Shown piece after piece: positions 1 through 9,600 of a stretch of DNA of 64,000 nucleotides. Each line of letters begins with the position of its first letter. Within the stretch, counting starts at the first letter, position 1. The position numbers and the translations under genes were made by a program. The DNA comes from Argonema galeatum A003/A1 (GTDB lineage Bacteria; Cyanobacteriota; Cyanobacteriia; Cyanobacteriales; Aerosakkonemataceae). Under the pieces are notes generated by a model. The model made no database searches and was not told the DNA's origin. It worked only from the letters and a program-made list of their open reading frames with translations. The stretch is from positions 1 through 64,000 of the forward strand of contig NZ_JAIQZM010000008.1 of assembly GCF_023333595.1 (NCBI RefSeq), given 5' to 3'.

Positions 1-99
1 AATAATAAATTAAAATTGTTAAAACGTTGTGGATTTGGATTTAGAAATTTTAATAATTTTGAAATACGGGCTTTACTATTGTGGCATTTTCATAACATT

Positions 100-246
100 T
101 TAGCACACTAAGTACGGAAGAGCCACTAATTTTCCGAAAGGATCTTTTGGGGGTGCTTCATTTTCTGAGTCGAAGGAAGAATAATATTGAATCCACCCAA
201 TATCAAAGTGCGGTCTTTCATTTGCTTTGTGAAGGATATTTTTCAT
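100..246 (-). CDS. Small hypothetical protein (48 aa)
   Basis: This is an ATG-to-TAA reading frame of 48 codons, placed 16 bp downstream of the amidase gene in the same direction. A GAGAG-like ribosome site precedes the ATG. The protein is rich in charged and aromatic residues (Asp, Glu, Lys, Tyr, Phe) and has no membrane segment or signal peptide. I do not recognise a family. The mixed composition and the position behind the amidase suggest a real small gene, but chance cannot be excluded. Confidence 0.3.
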   Translation of the reverse strand: MKNILHKANERPHFDIGWIQYYSSFDSENEAPPKDPFGKLVALPYLVC

Positions 247-262
247 TTCGATTTCTCTCGAT

Positions 263-1672
263 TTATGATTGCAATGCAAAAGCAGGACGGTGCTGAATCC
301 AGGGTTTTACAGCTTCAATCTGAGCTGCTAGAGAAATGATAGTGGCTTCAGCAGCAGGACGCCCTACAAGCTGAACGCCAAGCGGTAAGCCATTGGGATC
401 AAAACCTGTGGGAATTACTATGCTGGGCTGTCCGCTGGCATTAAAGGGCGGACAGGGACCCACCCAATGCACAAGCTTTGGCAAAGTTTCTTCGGGACTC
501 AGATCGGCCCATTCCCCAACGCGGATTGTGGGGTGCATATAGACTGGCAGGACTAAGACATCCACGTTATCAAAGAAAGCAACGATCCGCCGTGCGATCG
601 CTTGCATCTGACCGACGGCGCGCAAGTATTCTCCCGCATCGCAGATTCGATCGGCTAGCCAAGCATTCATCGAGCCCAGAGCTTCTTTAGGAATGCCAGC
701 TGCTGCGACACCTGCCTGCCAAACAATCTTAAAAGGTTCAACCAAACCGTTAAAGTCGGGACAACCGGGTTCAACCGCGTGACCCATTTCTTCTAGAAGT
801 TTCACCGTTTCTAGCACAGGTTGCTGGCACACAGGCGATGCTTCACCCACAGGCGCAATTTCTGTAGAAAAAGCAATTCGCAAACGATCGGGCCTTAGAC
901 TGGCAGCAGCAAGGAATGAGGGGTCTGGATCGGGCAACCAGTAAGGGTCGCCCGTGATATAACCAGAGATAACATCAAGCAGGGCTGCCGCATCCGCTAC
1001 AGTCCGAGCTAGAGGGCCATTACTAGCAATACCATTTTGGCGATCGCCTAGAGGTGCATAAGATACCCGACCTCTAGAAGGCTTAATCCCCACCAAACCG
1101 CAGCAGAAAGCTGGGCCGCGAATGGAACCACCGCCATCAGAACCTTGCGCGATCGCACATAATCCAGCCGCTAGAGACGCCGCCGCACCGCCACTCGACC
1201 CGCCCGGAGTATAATCCAAATTCCAAGGATTTCGAGCTGGTGGAAACCCAGGTGGTTCTGTGTAAGGGAAAGAACCCAACTCAGAAGTCGCAGTTTTGCC
1301 CAAAATAATAAACCCACCCCGGCGTATTCGCGTCACCACCCCATCATCATAAGTAGCCACCTGGTTCCTCAAAACTGGTGAACCATAACTACAGGGGACA
1401 TCGACAACTGGGTTGAGGTCTTTAATTGAAATCGGCACACCAAAAAAAGGCGGCAAATCGGAAGTATCGCCTCTACCCAGTTGTTCGGTTTTGGCTTTAG
1501 CATCCGCCAAAGCTAGATCTGCCATTACGGTAAAATAACTGCCCAGTTGGGAATCTAAATGCTGGATGCGTTCTAGGTAAAGCTGCACCAACTCCAGCGG
1601 CGACACTTCTTTGTTGCGGATGAGCTTAGACTGTTCTAGTGCGGGGGTAAATGCTAAATCAATTTTGTTCAT
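263..1672 (-). CDS. Amidase signature family hydrolase
   Basis: A 469-residue member of the amidase signature (AS) family, which hydrolyses amide bonds with a Ser-cisSer-Lys triad. The catalytic Lys lies in the SIKD segment (about residues 82-85). The Gly/Ser-rich core PGGSSGGAAAS and the following GSDGGGSIRGPA segment supply the two serines. Length is normal for stand-alone amidases. No GatB or GatC lies nearby, so it need not be the GatA subunit of the tRNA amidotransferase. The substrate cannot be read from sequence. It has no signal peptide and is probably cytoplasmic. The start ATG is clear, and two truncated repeat copies lie just upstream. Confidence 0.9.
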   Translation of the reverse strand: MNKIDLAFTPALEQSKLIRNKEVSPLELVQLYLERIQHLDSQLGSYFTVMADLALADAKAKTEQLGRGDTSDLPPFFGVPISIKDLNPVVDVPCSYGSPVLRNQVATYDDGVVTRIRRGGFIILGKTATSELGSFPYTEPPGFPPARNPWNLDYTPGGSSGGAAASLAAGLCAIAQGSDGGGSIRGPAFCCGLVGIKPSRGRVSYAPLGDRQNGIASNGPLARTVADAAALLDVISGYITGDPYWLPDPDPSFLAAASLRPDRLRIAFSTEIAPVGEASPVCQQPVLETVKLLEEMGHAVEPGCPDFNGLVEPFKIVWQAGVAAAGIPKEALGSMNAWLADRICDAGEYLRAVGQMQAIARRIVAFFDNVDVLVLPVYMHPTIRVGEWADLSPEETLPKLVHWVGPCPPFNASGQPSIVIPTGFDPNGLPLGVQLVGRPAAEATIISLAAQIEAVKPWIQHRPAFALQS

Positions 1673-1674
1673 AT

Positions 1675-1935
1675 TGTCAAATTGTTTGTTGTCATCGGTG
1701 GTTAAATTTTTACCGCAGATGAAGGCAGATGAACGCAGATAAACGCAGATAAGAATAAGAACAGGATTTTTTTAGGTGGCCGATGTGTAAGGATATGAGT
1801 GATATCGTCAAATTGTTTGTTGTCATCGTTGGTTAAATTTTTACCACAGATGAAGACAGATGAACACAGATGAACACAGATAAGAATAAGAACAGGATTT
1901 TTTTAGGTGACCGATGTGTAAGGATATGATATCAC
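1675..1935. repeat. Two tandem copies of the 'ATCTG' interspersed repeat
   Basis: Two direct copies of about 130 bp lie side by side. Each carries the run GACAACAAACAATTTGAC-like / ACCGCAGATGAAGGCAGATG / AACGCAGATAAGAATAAGAA and ends near AGGTGACCGATG. The same family recurs at 2934-3093, 35118-35340, 46280-46445 and, as a fragment, near 54045-54087. There is no coding potential. This fills the 360-bp gap between map and the amidase. Confidence 0.8.
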
Positions 1936-2032
1936 AAGTAACAAAAGAAAAGGGAAGATTTTAGATTTCAAATTTATGTTGATTGACAATATGAAATTTG
2001 AAATCTGAAATCTGAAATTGGATCTAATGGAA

Positions 2033-2860
2033 CTAGACCAAAGCGCGATCGGTCAAAATCTCATACCCGTCTTCAGTCACCAGTACGGTATGCTCAAACT
2101 GGGCAGACAGGGCATTATCCACAGTCACCGCCGTCCACTTGTCCGCCAGAGTGCGCGTGAATTTAGAACCTGCATTCAAAATTGGTTCGATCGCCAAAGT
2201 CATCCCAGCACGCAGCTTGACATTTGGCATCTCGCGGGTGCGGAAGTTAAACACGGAGGGTTCTTCATGCAGGTTGCGACCCACACCATGTCCGGTAAAA
2301 TCTTCTACCACGGTGAACCCGTTTGCTACAACACAATCCTGAATAGCACCAGCAAGATCCATCAGATAGTTTCCCGCTTTAACTTGCTCAATGCCTTTGT
2401 AAAGCGCTTCTTCTGCAACCCGAATTAACTTAGCGGCTTCTGGAGTTACTTCGCCTACTGCGATCGTAATGCAAGAGTCGCCGTGAAAGCCTTCGTAATA
2501 AGCACCAGTATCTATTTTTACTACATCTCCAGCCCGAATCACTTTTTTGGCACTGGGAATCCCATGTACCACTTCGTTATTGATACTAGAACAGATAGAA
2601 GCAGGAAATCCGTGATAGCCTTTGAAACTTGGTTTTGCGCCCATTTCTCGGATGCGCTTTTCCGCGTAGGCGTCCACATCTGCTGTTGTCATCCCAGGTT
2701 CCATCGTCTGGGAAATTTCTTTAAGTATTGTTGCCACGATTTTCGACGCCTGTCGCATGATTCCTATTTCACGGGGCGACTTAATCTCAATGCCTTTACG
2801 TCTTTTATTGCTAGAGGAAGTTTGAACGGAGTGGGAAAGCAAATTGCCTAGAATATTCAT
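2033..2860 (-). CDS. map: Type I methionine aminopeptidase
   Basis: A 275-residue protein that removes the initiator Met from nascent proteins in the cytoplasm, using two metal ions. The M24A ligands are visible: His in NEVVHGIPS, Asp in VKIDTGAY and FHGDSC, His in [13 protein letters not shown], Glu in AIEPIL and the final Glu in QFEHTVLV. The first 25 residues are a Ser/Lys/Arg-rich extension that is not part of the fold. This gene is monocistronic in appearance, with repeats on both sides. Confidence 0.97.
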   Translation of the reverse strand: MNILGNLLSHSVQTSSSNKRRKGIEIKSPREIGIMRQASKIVATILKEISQTMEPGMTTADVDAYAEKRIREMGAKPSFKGYHGFPASICSSINNEVVHGIPSAKKVIRAGDVVKIDTGAYYEGFHGDSCITIAVGEVTPEAAKLIRVAEEALYKGIEQVKAGNYLMDLAGAIQDCVVANGFTVVEDFTGHGVGRNLHEEPSVFNFRTREMPNVKLRAGMTLAIEPILNAGSKFTRTLADKWTAVTVDNALSAQFEHTVLVTEDGYEILTDRALV

Positions 2861-2933
2861 GGAATCAACAGGTGGCTAAAGGTGGTATGGCAACAGTAAC
2901 GATCAATTGCAAATTCAGCTAAATCCAGCAATT

Positions 2934-3093
2934 ATATCATGTCCTTACGCATCGGTTTCCTAAAAAATTCCCGTTTTTATCTGTGTTCATCTGTGTTCAT
3001 CTGTCTTCATCTGTGGTTAAAATTTAACCACAGATGACAACAAACAATTTGACGATATCACTCTTACACTAACGATGCTACCGGACATGATAT
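2934..3093. repeat. 160-bp inverted-repeat element (ATCTG family, complete copy)
   Basis: This copy shows both ends. The left end begins ATATCATGTCCTTACGCATC, and the right end read in reverse begins ATATCATGTCCGGTAGCATC. These form imperfect terminal inverted repeats. The centre holds three or four ATCTGTGTTC-type direct repeats followed by the inverted pair GGTTAAAATTTAACC. It has no ORF. The layout resembles a non-autonomous MITE and occupies most of the gap between the cupredoxin gene and map. Confidence 0.75.
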
Positions 3094-3199
3094 TATATCA
3101 AGACTCCAAAAGATTGATAGAAAAATTGTCCCATCAGAACTTGAGGGCGCATATTTTGTTGCCCGAAGGCAGTTCATACAAATTTAACTGATATTTCCG

Positions 3200-3670
3200 C
3201 TACTCAGCAGAAATAGCAATTTGGCCGGTCATCCCCGCTTCGGTATGTCCCGCGATTGGACAGCGGAGACTGTAAGTGCCCGATTTAAGCGGTACAAATA
3301 CCCACTCTGCCTGGGCTCCGGGTTGGATTTCTATCTCGTGGATAGCCCCTTTGACTTCCATTTTGCCATCTTGGACTTTTTGCGTCCAAATTGCGTCTGC
3401 AAAGTCTTTGGCGGTGAAATAGTGCTTCTGGGGACTGGGATTGTTGACGATCAGTTTATAGGGCCGATCGGCCACAAACTTGAGGTTGTTTGGGAAAAAC
3501 TTTAATTCGTTACCGGCATTGCCCAAATCGATCTTAACTTCTGTAACTGGGTTGCTGATGAGAGAAGCTTCAGCTGGGGATGCAAAGATAAAGCCAAAGC
3601 AAACTATTAGCGCCAACAGCATCCACCAATGCCGCCATAGTTTATCGATAGAGCCAATTAACCGAACCAT
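3200..3670 (-). CDS. Exported cupredoxin (blue copper protein)
   Basis: A 156-residue secreted protein. Residues 1-35 form a signal peptide with the cleavage-like stretch SPAEA. The rest is a cupredoxin beta-sandwich. The copper ligands fit a type 1 site: His83 (QKHYF), Cys137, His142 and Met147 (RCPIAGHTEAGM). It probably acts as a periplasmic or lumenal electron or copper carrier. It is not classical plastocyanin, whose sequence is shorter and different. It sits 6 bp after the SafE-type membrane gene, so the two are likely co-transcribed and may work together in copper handling (inference). Confidence 0.85.
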   Translation of the reverse strand: MVRLIGSIDKLWRHWWMLLALIVCFGFIFASPAEASLISNPVTEVKIDLGNAGNELKFFPNNLKFVADRPYKLIVNNPSPQKHYFTAKDFADAIWTQKVQDGKMEVKGAIHEIEIQPGAQAEWVFVPLKSGTYSLRCPIAGHTEAGMTGQIAISAE

Positions 3671-3676
3671 AATTTA

Positions 3677-4411
3677 TCAGTGATGATGATGAAGATGCCG
3701 ATCGGGAGCTTGCTGGGTATAGTCTGTCCCAGGCAAGCTCGTGGGATGCAGTTGGCCTAAAAGAGCGCTCTGAGGAGGTGGAGGCAACCAGCCTAACGTA
3801 TACACTCCCATCCAGAGGGTCAGACAGCCCAATATTAGCATTGCCATTGCTACATAGCGCTCCAGCTTGGGAATTTTGAGCCGTTGAATTAGGATACCAA
3901 AGCCTACCATCGCAGGCATCGTACCCAAGCCAAAAATAAACATACCAAGAGTAGCGATCGCGATCGGTTGAGTAATGCCAAGACTCAGCGCCATTGCCGT
4001 CAAGCCGCAAGGAATAAATCCCAGCAACACTCCTAATGGGTAGGTGCGATACCAGCTTTTACTAGCGTACAGCCGCCCAACGCTTTCCCGATACCACCGA
4101 TAGTGCTGGATTGAAGGCAGCTTTCTAGGTAAAACTTTTAGTTGCCCTAACGCCAAGTAAATCATCACCCCACCTGCCAGAATCAAAAGCGTGGCGCGGA
4201 ATCCTAACAGACTTTGTAGAATTTCACCAAAGCTACCAGCCAGAAATCCTAAAAGCGCATAGGTTGTAGAGCGACCTAAACCGTAAAGTACGTGAGAATG
4301 CCAACTGTTCTTCTGAGGTAAAGTATAGCCCATCACCAACGGGCCGCACATCCCTACGCAGTGACCGCTCCCAATAAAACCAAGGACTAGAAAAAGATAC
4401 AAACTGAGCAT
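3677..4411 (-). CDS. SafE/UreH-type six-helix membrane transporter with His tail
   Basis: A 244-residue integral membrane protein of the sulfite exporter TauE/SafE (DsbD_2/UreH-like) group. The first helix carries SGHCVGMCGPLVMG, the CxxxC-like motif typical of cyanobacterial and proteobacterial metal-handling members. About six hydrophobic segments follow. The C-terminus ends in a His-rich cluster (DRHLHHHH), which suggests metal binding. The next gene, 6 bp downstream, encodes an exported cupredoxin, so copper is the most likely cargo or signal. The gene starts 32 bp after the DegT aminotransferase gene and could be read through from the NRPS operon, but function does not tie them. Confidence 0.8.
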   Translation of the reverse strand: MLSLYLFLVLGFIGSGHCVGMCGPLVMGYTLPQKNSWHSHVLYGLGRSTTYALLGFLAGSFGEILQSLLGFRATLLILAGGVMIYLALGQLKVLPRKLPSIQHYRWYRESVGRLYASKSWYRTYPLGVLLGFIPCGLTAMALSLGITQPIAIATLGMFIFGLGTMPAMVGFGILIQRLKIPKLERYVAMAMLILGCLTLWMGVYTLGWLPPPPQSALLGQLHPTSLPGTDYTQQAPDRHLHHHH

Positions 4412-4443
4412 TTGGCAATTTTAGATTTTAGAGAGCCGTTGAA

Positions 4444-5568
4444 TTAGCCTATCAAATTTAAACATCGAGCTAAATAAACTTGTAAAGATTCACACACATA
4501 ATCAATTTGTTGATTTTTTAGCTCAAAGTAAGAAGGTAAGTTAATGCCCCTTTGGTATACCTTATGAGTTACAGGTGTATGAATTCTGTTACTCTCATAC
4601 ATCGGCATATCCGAAATAGGATAAAAATAGGGTCTTGTCTCTATCCCTTCATGGCTTAAAGCCAGCATTAAGTTGTTTCGCTCTTTTTCTGTATAACCCT
4701 CAATTTCCAGACAAACAAGCCAATAAACATTTGATGCCCAATCGGCTGTGAAGTTGAGCTTAATTCCTGAGATATTTGACAAGGTTTTTTCATATAATTT
4801 AAATATTTCTCTTTTTCGAGACAGCAATTCATCTAATCTCTCAATTTGAGCTAGACCCAATGCTGCCTGCATATTCGTCATGCGATAGTTATACCCTATG
4901 CGATCGTGCCAGTAACGTTTTGAGCTACTCATAGCATGATCTCGCAAGTGCTTTGCCTTTTGATAAAACTCTTCATCATTAGTAGTAATCATGCCTCCTT
5001 CTCCGCAGGTTACGAGCTTATTGCCGTAAAAGCTAAAGATTCCACAGTCACCTAGAGAGCCTGTTTTTTGTCCTTTAACCGCAGCGCCGTGAGCTTCAGC
5101 CGCATCTTCTACAACCAAAAGATTATATTTTTTCGCCAATTTATCGATCGCAATCATATTGGCTGGATGTCCGTAAAGATGCACTGGTATTATGGCTTTA
5201 GTTTTTTCGGTTATGGCTTTTTCGATTTGAACTGGATCTATACAGAGAGTGTCTTCTTCTATATCCACTAAAACGACTTTTGCCCCTGTATAAGTTACCG
5301 CATTAGCAGTAGCAATAAACGTCAAGTCGGGGACAATAACCTCATCATCGGCTTCAATTCCATAGGTGACAAGGGCGAGATGAATTGCTGTCGTACCGCT
5401 AGAAGTCGTAAGGGCATATTTTGTGCCGCAATATTCGGCAAATCTCTCCTCGAATAGATTGATGTATTTACCTAGTGAAGATATCCAACCCGATTTAAGC
5501 ACATCTGTTACGTAGTCTATCTCTAAGTTAGTAATCGATGGTTGTGATAGCGGTATAAATTGATTCAT
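4444..5568 (-). CDS. DegT/DnrJ/EryC1/StrS family aminotransferase
   Basis: A PLP-dependent sugar-type aminotransferase of about 374 residues. The family usually transfers an amino group to a keto-sugar nucleotide. SSGTTAIHLAL, VVEDAAEAHGA and SFYGNKLVTCGEGG are the family landmarks, and the Lys of GNKL is the expected PLP Schiff-base residue. I chose the ATG at 5568 (MNQFIPLSQPS) because family homology begins there. An upstream in-frame Met at 5604 would overlap the glycosyltransferase gene. It is the last gene of the NRPS cluster, 10 bp behind the glycosyltransferase, which suggests an amino-sugar or aminated group on the product or its carrier (inference). Confidence 0.92.
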   Translation of the reverse strand: MNQFIPLSQPSITNLEIDYVTDVLKSGWISSLGKYINLFEERFAEYCGTKYALTTSSGTTAIHLALVTYGIEADDEVIVPDLTFIATANAVTYTGAKVVLVDIEEDTLCIDPVQIEKAITEKTKAIIPVHLYGHPANMIAIDKLAKKYNLLVVEDAAEAHGAAVKGQKTGSLGDCGIFSFYGNKLVTCGEGGMITTNDEEFYQKAKHLRDHAMSSSKRYWHDRIGYNYRMTNMQAALGLAQIERLDELLSRKREIFKLYEKTLSNISGIKLNFTADWASNVYWLVCLEIEGYTEKERNNLMLALSHEGIETRPYFYPISDMPMYESNRIHTPVTHKVYQRGINLPSYFELKNQQIDYVCESLQVYLARCLNLIG

Positions 5569-5578
5569 TTTGTTTAAT

Positions 5579-6655
5579 TTATAGAAAAAATAAAGATGAA
5601 GCAAAAATTTTGGTATTTTCTGTTAAATTATGGTAATTATACCATTTATTAGCATTATTAGCAACCGTTTGCAGTTGCATTAAATTAAAACTTTTCAACT
5701 GGTTAGGCACTAAATAATGCTTGTTCATTTCCAATCCATCACCCTCTGAAGGATTGTACTGAGAACAGATGGGAATTAATCCATGAACGCAGAAGGCTGC
5801 AAAAACGCTCGATTTTCCAAGACCGCCAGGAAAACGGCTATAGTCTAAGAATCCAGCCTTTGAAGTCAACATCAATTCACAGACGGCTTCATTCGGTTGA
5901 AATCCCATTTCAACTAGACGTACACCTTTGAAGTCTGACGACGACAAATTCAGGGATTTTCCAATATCGCAAATTTCTTCAATTCCCAAAACTTGGCAAC
6001 TATCAAGCAGTTGTTTGAGAGAATTTTTATAGACCCGATGGCGATCGGCCCCACCAAAAACAATCATTCTGCGATCGCGATCGGCTATACTTGGCACGCT
6101 TGAGGGTTCGCCAATGGTTGAAAAATCTGGAATGCAGGTTACAGAATGTCCTAACCATTGCTCAAGAACTGTTTGAAATCGAGCGCTGTCTGTGAGGACA
6201 GTCGTGGCAATTTTGGCAAGACGGCGAGAAACTAGACTCTGGATAGGATTTAAAAAATTGAGCGCTTTAAACTTCAATATTGGTAACTCATGGAACATGA
6301 CAACCAACTTGAGAGAATGCCGTTTCATCCCTGCTTGTAAAGCTTCCACTAGCCAAAAGGGAGCATCAAGTTTTCCGCGCATATAGGGATAGTTACTGTA
6401 ATGTAAAATAATTCCCTCAATATCTTTGGGCAAGACTGATAAAAATGCCTCCGAAGTGTGAGCGGGTAATCCAGTGACTGAAAACCCATTAATGATGGGT
6501 TCTATCTCAAGCCCCTGTTGGAAAACTATAAACTGAGTAGTAATATTATGCTCTTTCAATAATTGCTCAGCTAATCTCAGCGCATAATCTCCAACACCAT
6601 CTGTATAAGGGGGTAATCTAGGCACAATTTGCACAATTTTCATCGTTTTTTCCAT
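5579..6655 (-). CDS. Glycosyltransferase family 4-like protein
   Basis: A 358-residue protein with the GT-B N-terminal signature IVQIVPRLPPYTDGVGDYALRL. A donor-binding half begins near residue 200 with RMIVFGGADRHRVYKNS. The C-terminal half is diverged: the usual E-x7-E motif of GT4 is not obvious and the protein ends in a hydrophobic run. It probably adds a sugar to the cluster product or a surface glycan. The ATG at 6655 lies 3 bp after the NRPS stop codon, so coupling to NRPS translation is likely. A second in-frame ATG at 6643 is also possible. Confidence 0.75.
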   Translation of the reverse strand: MEKTMKIVQIVPRLPPYTDGVGDYALRLAEQLLKEHNITTQFIVFQQGLEIEPIINGFSVTGLPAHTSEAFLSVLPKDIEGIILHYSNYPYMRGKLDAPFWLVEALQAGMKRHSLKLVVMFHELPILKFKALNFLNPIQSLVSRRLAKIATTVLTDSARFQTVLEQWLGHSVTCIPDFSTIGEPSSVPSIADRDRRMIVFGGADRHRVYKNSLKQLLDSCQVLGIEEICDIGKSLNLSSSDFKGVRLVEMGFQPNEAVCELMLTSKAGFLDYSRFPGGLGKSSVFAAFCVHGLIPICSQYNPSEGDGLEMNKHYLVPNQLKSFNLMQLQTVANNANKWYNYHNLTENTKIFASSLFFL

Positions 6656-6658
6656 TAT

Positions 6659-9600
6659 CTAGAGTTTTTTTGGATTGACTTGTGTTTCCTCCAAGGCAAG
6701 CTTCACTTTTTCAACTAGGAAGGGAAGAGAGGATTGGTTAAATAAGTTGCCAAAAATTCCAGGAATTTCATGGCTTTCCACTCCCCCTGCTGCCAAGTCT
6801 GACCAGCCTAATCGATCGCCAAAGTACCATTCTAATATTTGTTTACTAGCTCGCAAGAGGATGATTCGCTCTGGGTAGACTTGAGGAATATATTCAGCCT
6901 TAGCTGCTCGGTTGACCTTTTCCGCTTCGAGGTAGCGAATTTCATGGGCAATAAATTCATCAGGATTTGAGGCCCGATCGGAATTTTCACTTTTGGGTAA
7001 ATTGGCGATCGGATTGCTATGTTTATGATTAGACGGCTGGGATTTTAACATCTTACCACCAAGCTTTTGTCTAAATTTGGATTGAGCTTTTTCGAGCAGC
7101 CAATCCCAAATGTAGGTTAGTTTTTCAGCCAAATGACGCTGCCTTAAGTTATCGGCATGATAGTAGTAAGTTTTATAAAGTAAAAAATCTGCTTTATGAA
7201 AAAAGGCTTGAGTTCGCCAAAGCAGGTTATCTTTCGGTAATGGTTTAGGTGCATAAGCATCAACTAAAACCAGCAGCGCTACTTTTTCACCTTGAGCATG
7301 AAGCTGTTGAGCTATCTCGAATGCCACTGTTCCTCCAAAGCAGTGACCGCCGATAAAATAAGGCCCGTTGGGTTGGATTATTTGTATTTCTTTGATGCAG
7401 TGAGCCGCCATTTCTTCAACAGAATTCTGGAAGATTGGTTTTCCCTCCAAAATTTGGTGTTGCAGACCATAAAAAGGTCGATCGATCGGCAAACAACGGC
7501 CAAATTTAGCCCAGGTAATGGCTTCAGCAGCACCACCGTGAAAGAAGAAAGGCAGTTTAGAACCTGCGGGTTTAAGGGGTACGAGACTAGACCAACGATT
7601 TGACCATCCTTCTTGACGTAGGATGTTAGCTAATTCTTCAACAGTCGGCGCTTGGAAGATAGTAGCAATCGGAATGTCTTTGTCAAGAGTATTTTTAATT
7701 TGACTGAATAGCTGTATGGCTAGTAAAGAGTGCCCTCCTAAGTCAAAGAAGTTCTCGCGGATATGGATGGGTTTAATGTTGAGAACTTTTTCCCAAATTT
7801 TAGTTAGTTGCAGTTCTAATTCATCTCTAGGCGCAATAACATTGTCTGTTGGTTCTTGTCGAGTTGGGTCGGGGTCGGGAAGGGCGCGACGATTAATTTT
7901 TCCATTAGGAGTCAAAGGCAGAGCATCTAAAATCGCAAAGGCAGCTGGCACCATATAATTAGGTAGCCTATCTTTGAGGAAGTGGCGTAATTCTGAAGCA
8001 GTGGAGGTTGACCCTGGGTTGAAAACTACGTAAGCGACGAGACGTTTATCCCCAGATATGTCTGGTGAGGCAATAACAACCGTTTCTTTAACCGCTGGGT
8101 GTTGAGCTAGGGTCGCTTCAATTTCGCAGAGTTCAATGCGGAAGCCGCGAATTTTTACCTGAAAGTCCTTTCTACCTAAAAATTCTATAGTGCCATCGGC
8201 TCTTAAACGACCCAAATCTCCTGTCCGGTAAATTCGGCATTTTCCTCCTTCTGGGTCGGGTAAAAAGACTGCTTGTGTGAGTTGGGGTTTTTGCCAATAA
8301 CCTAGAGCGATATAAGGACTTCTGATGGCAATTTCTCCATAAACTTCAGTATTTATTCCTGCTTCAGTAAGTAATAAAATTTCGGTGTCTTCAAAAGGAT
8401 AACCTACGGGAACTAGCTGACCAGGAATAACGGTTTGATTATCGATTAAATATTGCAAATGAAAAGAAGATTCCGTACCTCCCAAGCCATTGACAAAAAG
8501 ACAGCTATCTGAAAAATATTCCCTGTACAAATCAACATCTTTTTTAACTACTTCTTCTCCTCCTAAAACTACTAAACGAATTGTCGGAAATGGGATTTCT
8601 AAACTTTGAGCGGGTCCGGGTAAGGTTTCGAGAAAGTGTCGGTAGAGGGTGGGGGTGGAGTGATAGATGGTAATCTCTTGTTGTCTTAAGCAATCAACAA
8701 GATAGGTTAGACTTTCTGCTGTAATGTCAATTGGGTATAGGGTGGCTCCATTTAATAAGGCTCCAAAGATATCCATGACTGCTGCATCAAAGCTGTAGGA
8801 GGAGAGCAGCGTTAGCTTATCCTCGGCAGCAATATGAAGATTATTGGTGTAATTTCTGATGAAATGAAGAACGTTGCGATCGCTTTGGATAACTCCCTTG
8901 GGTTGTCCGGTTGAGCCAGAAGTATAGAGAATGTAAGCTAGGGTATCTGGGGTAGATAGATTTACTTCATTGCAAGAGGATTCCAAGTCGATTTCATCAA
9001 TGTTGATGATTTGGATTTTATTGGATGTTAATTTTTGGGCGATCGCCAGATTCCGATCGTTAGTGAAGATGGCACTAGCTTGAGAATCTTTCAGAATGTA
9101 AGTCAGTCTCAGTTGGGGATAACTTGGGTCGAGGGGAATGTAGGTTTTGCCTGCTTTGAGGACTCCTAAGATGGATGCGATCGCAGGTGCATCGTGTTCA
9201 AGTAAAAGAGCAATTCTTTCTGATGGACACAGTTGCAGGAGAGTTTGAGCGATCGCATTTGCCTTGTGGTTTAAGGTGCTGTAAGTCCACTGATGATTTT
9301 TGGTATAAATAGCAATATTGTGCGGATATTTTCTGACTTGCTCCTCAAATCGAGCCGGGATTGATTGCTCGATAGCAGCTTTAGGGAATTCTGTAAAGGG
9401 CTGATTGGGACGAACCGAATTTTTACAGTTACGCAGTCTTTGACGTTCTGTTTCACCCAAGAGCGGTAAATTAGCGATCGGTTGCTCTGGATTGGCAACA
9501 ATTGCTTCTAACAAGGTTTGGAAATGCCCCATCATCCAAGCGATCGTCTCTGGGTTAAACAAATCCCGATTGTAGACCCACTCCAGCTTAATGCCCTCAA

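Noticed and set aside
263-1672. GatA subunit of the tRNA amidotransferase
   Set aside because: The signature fits amidases generally. No gatB or gatC is nearby and the C-terminal half lacks recognisable GatA features, so only the general family call is made.
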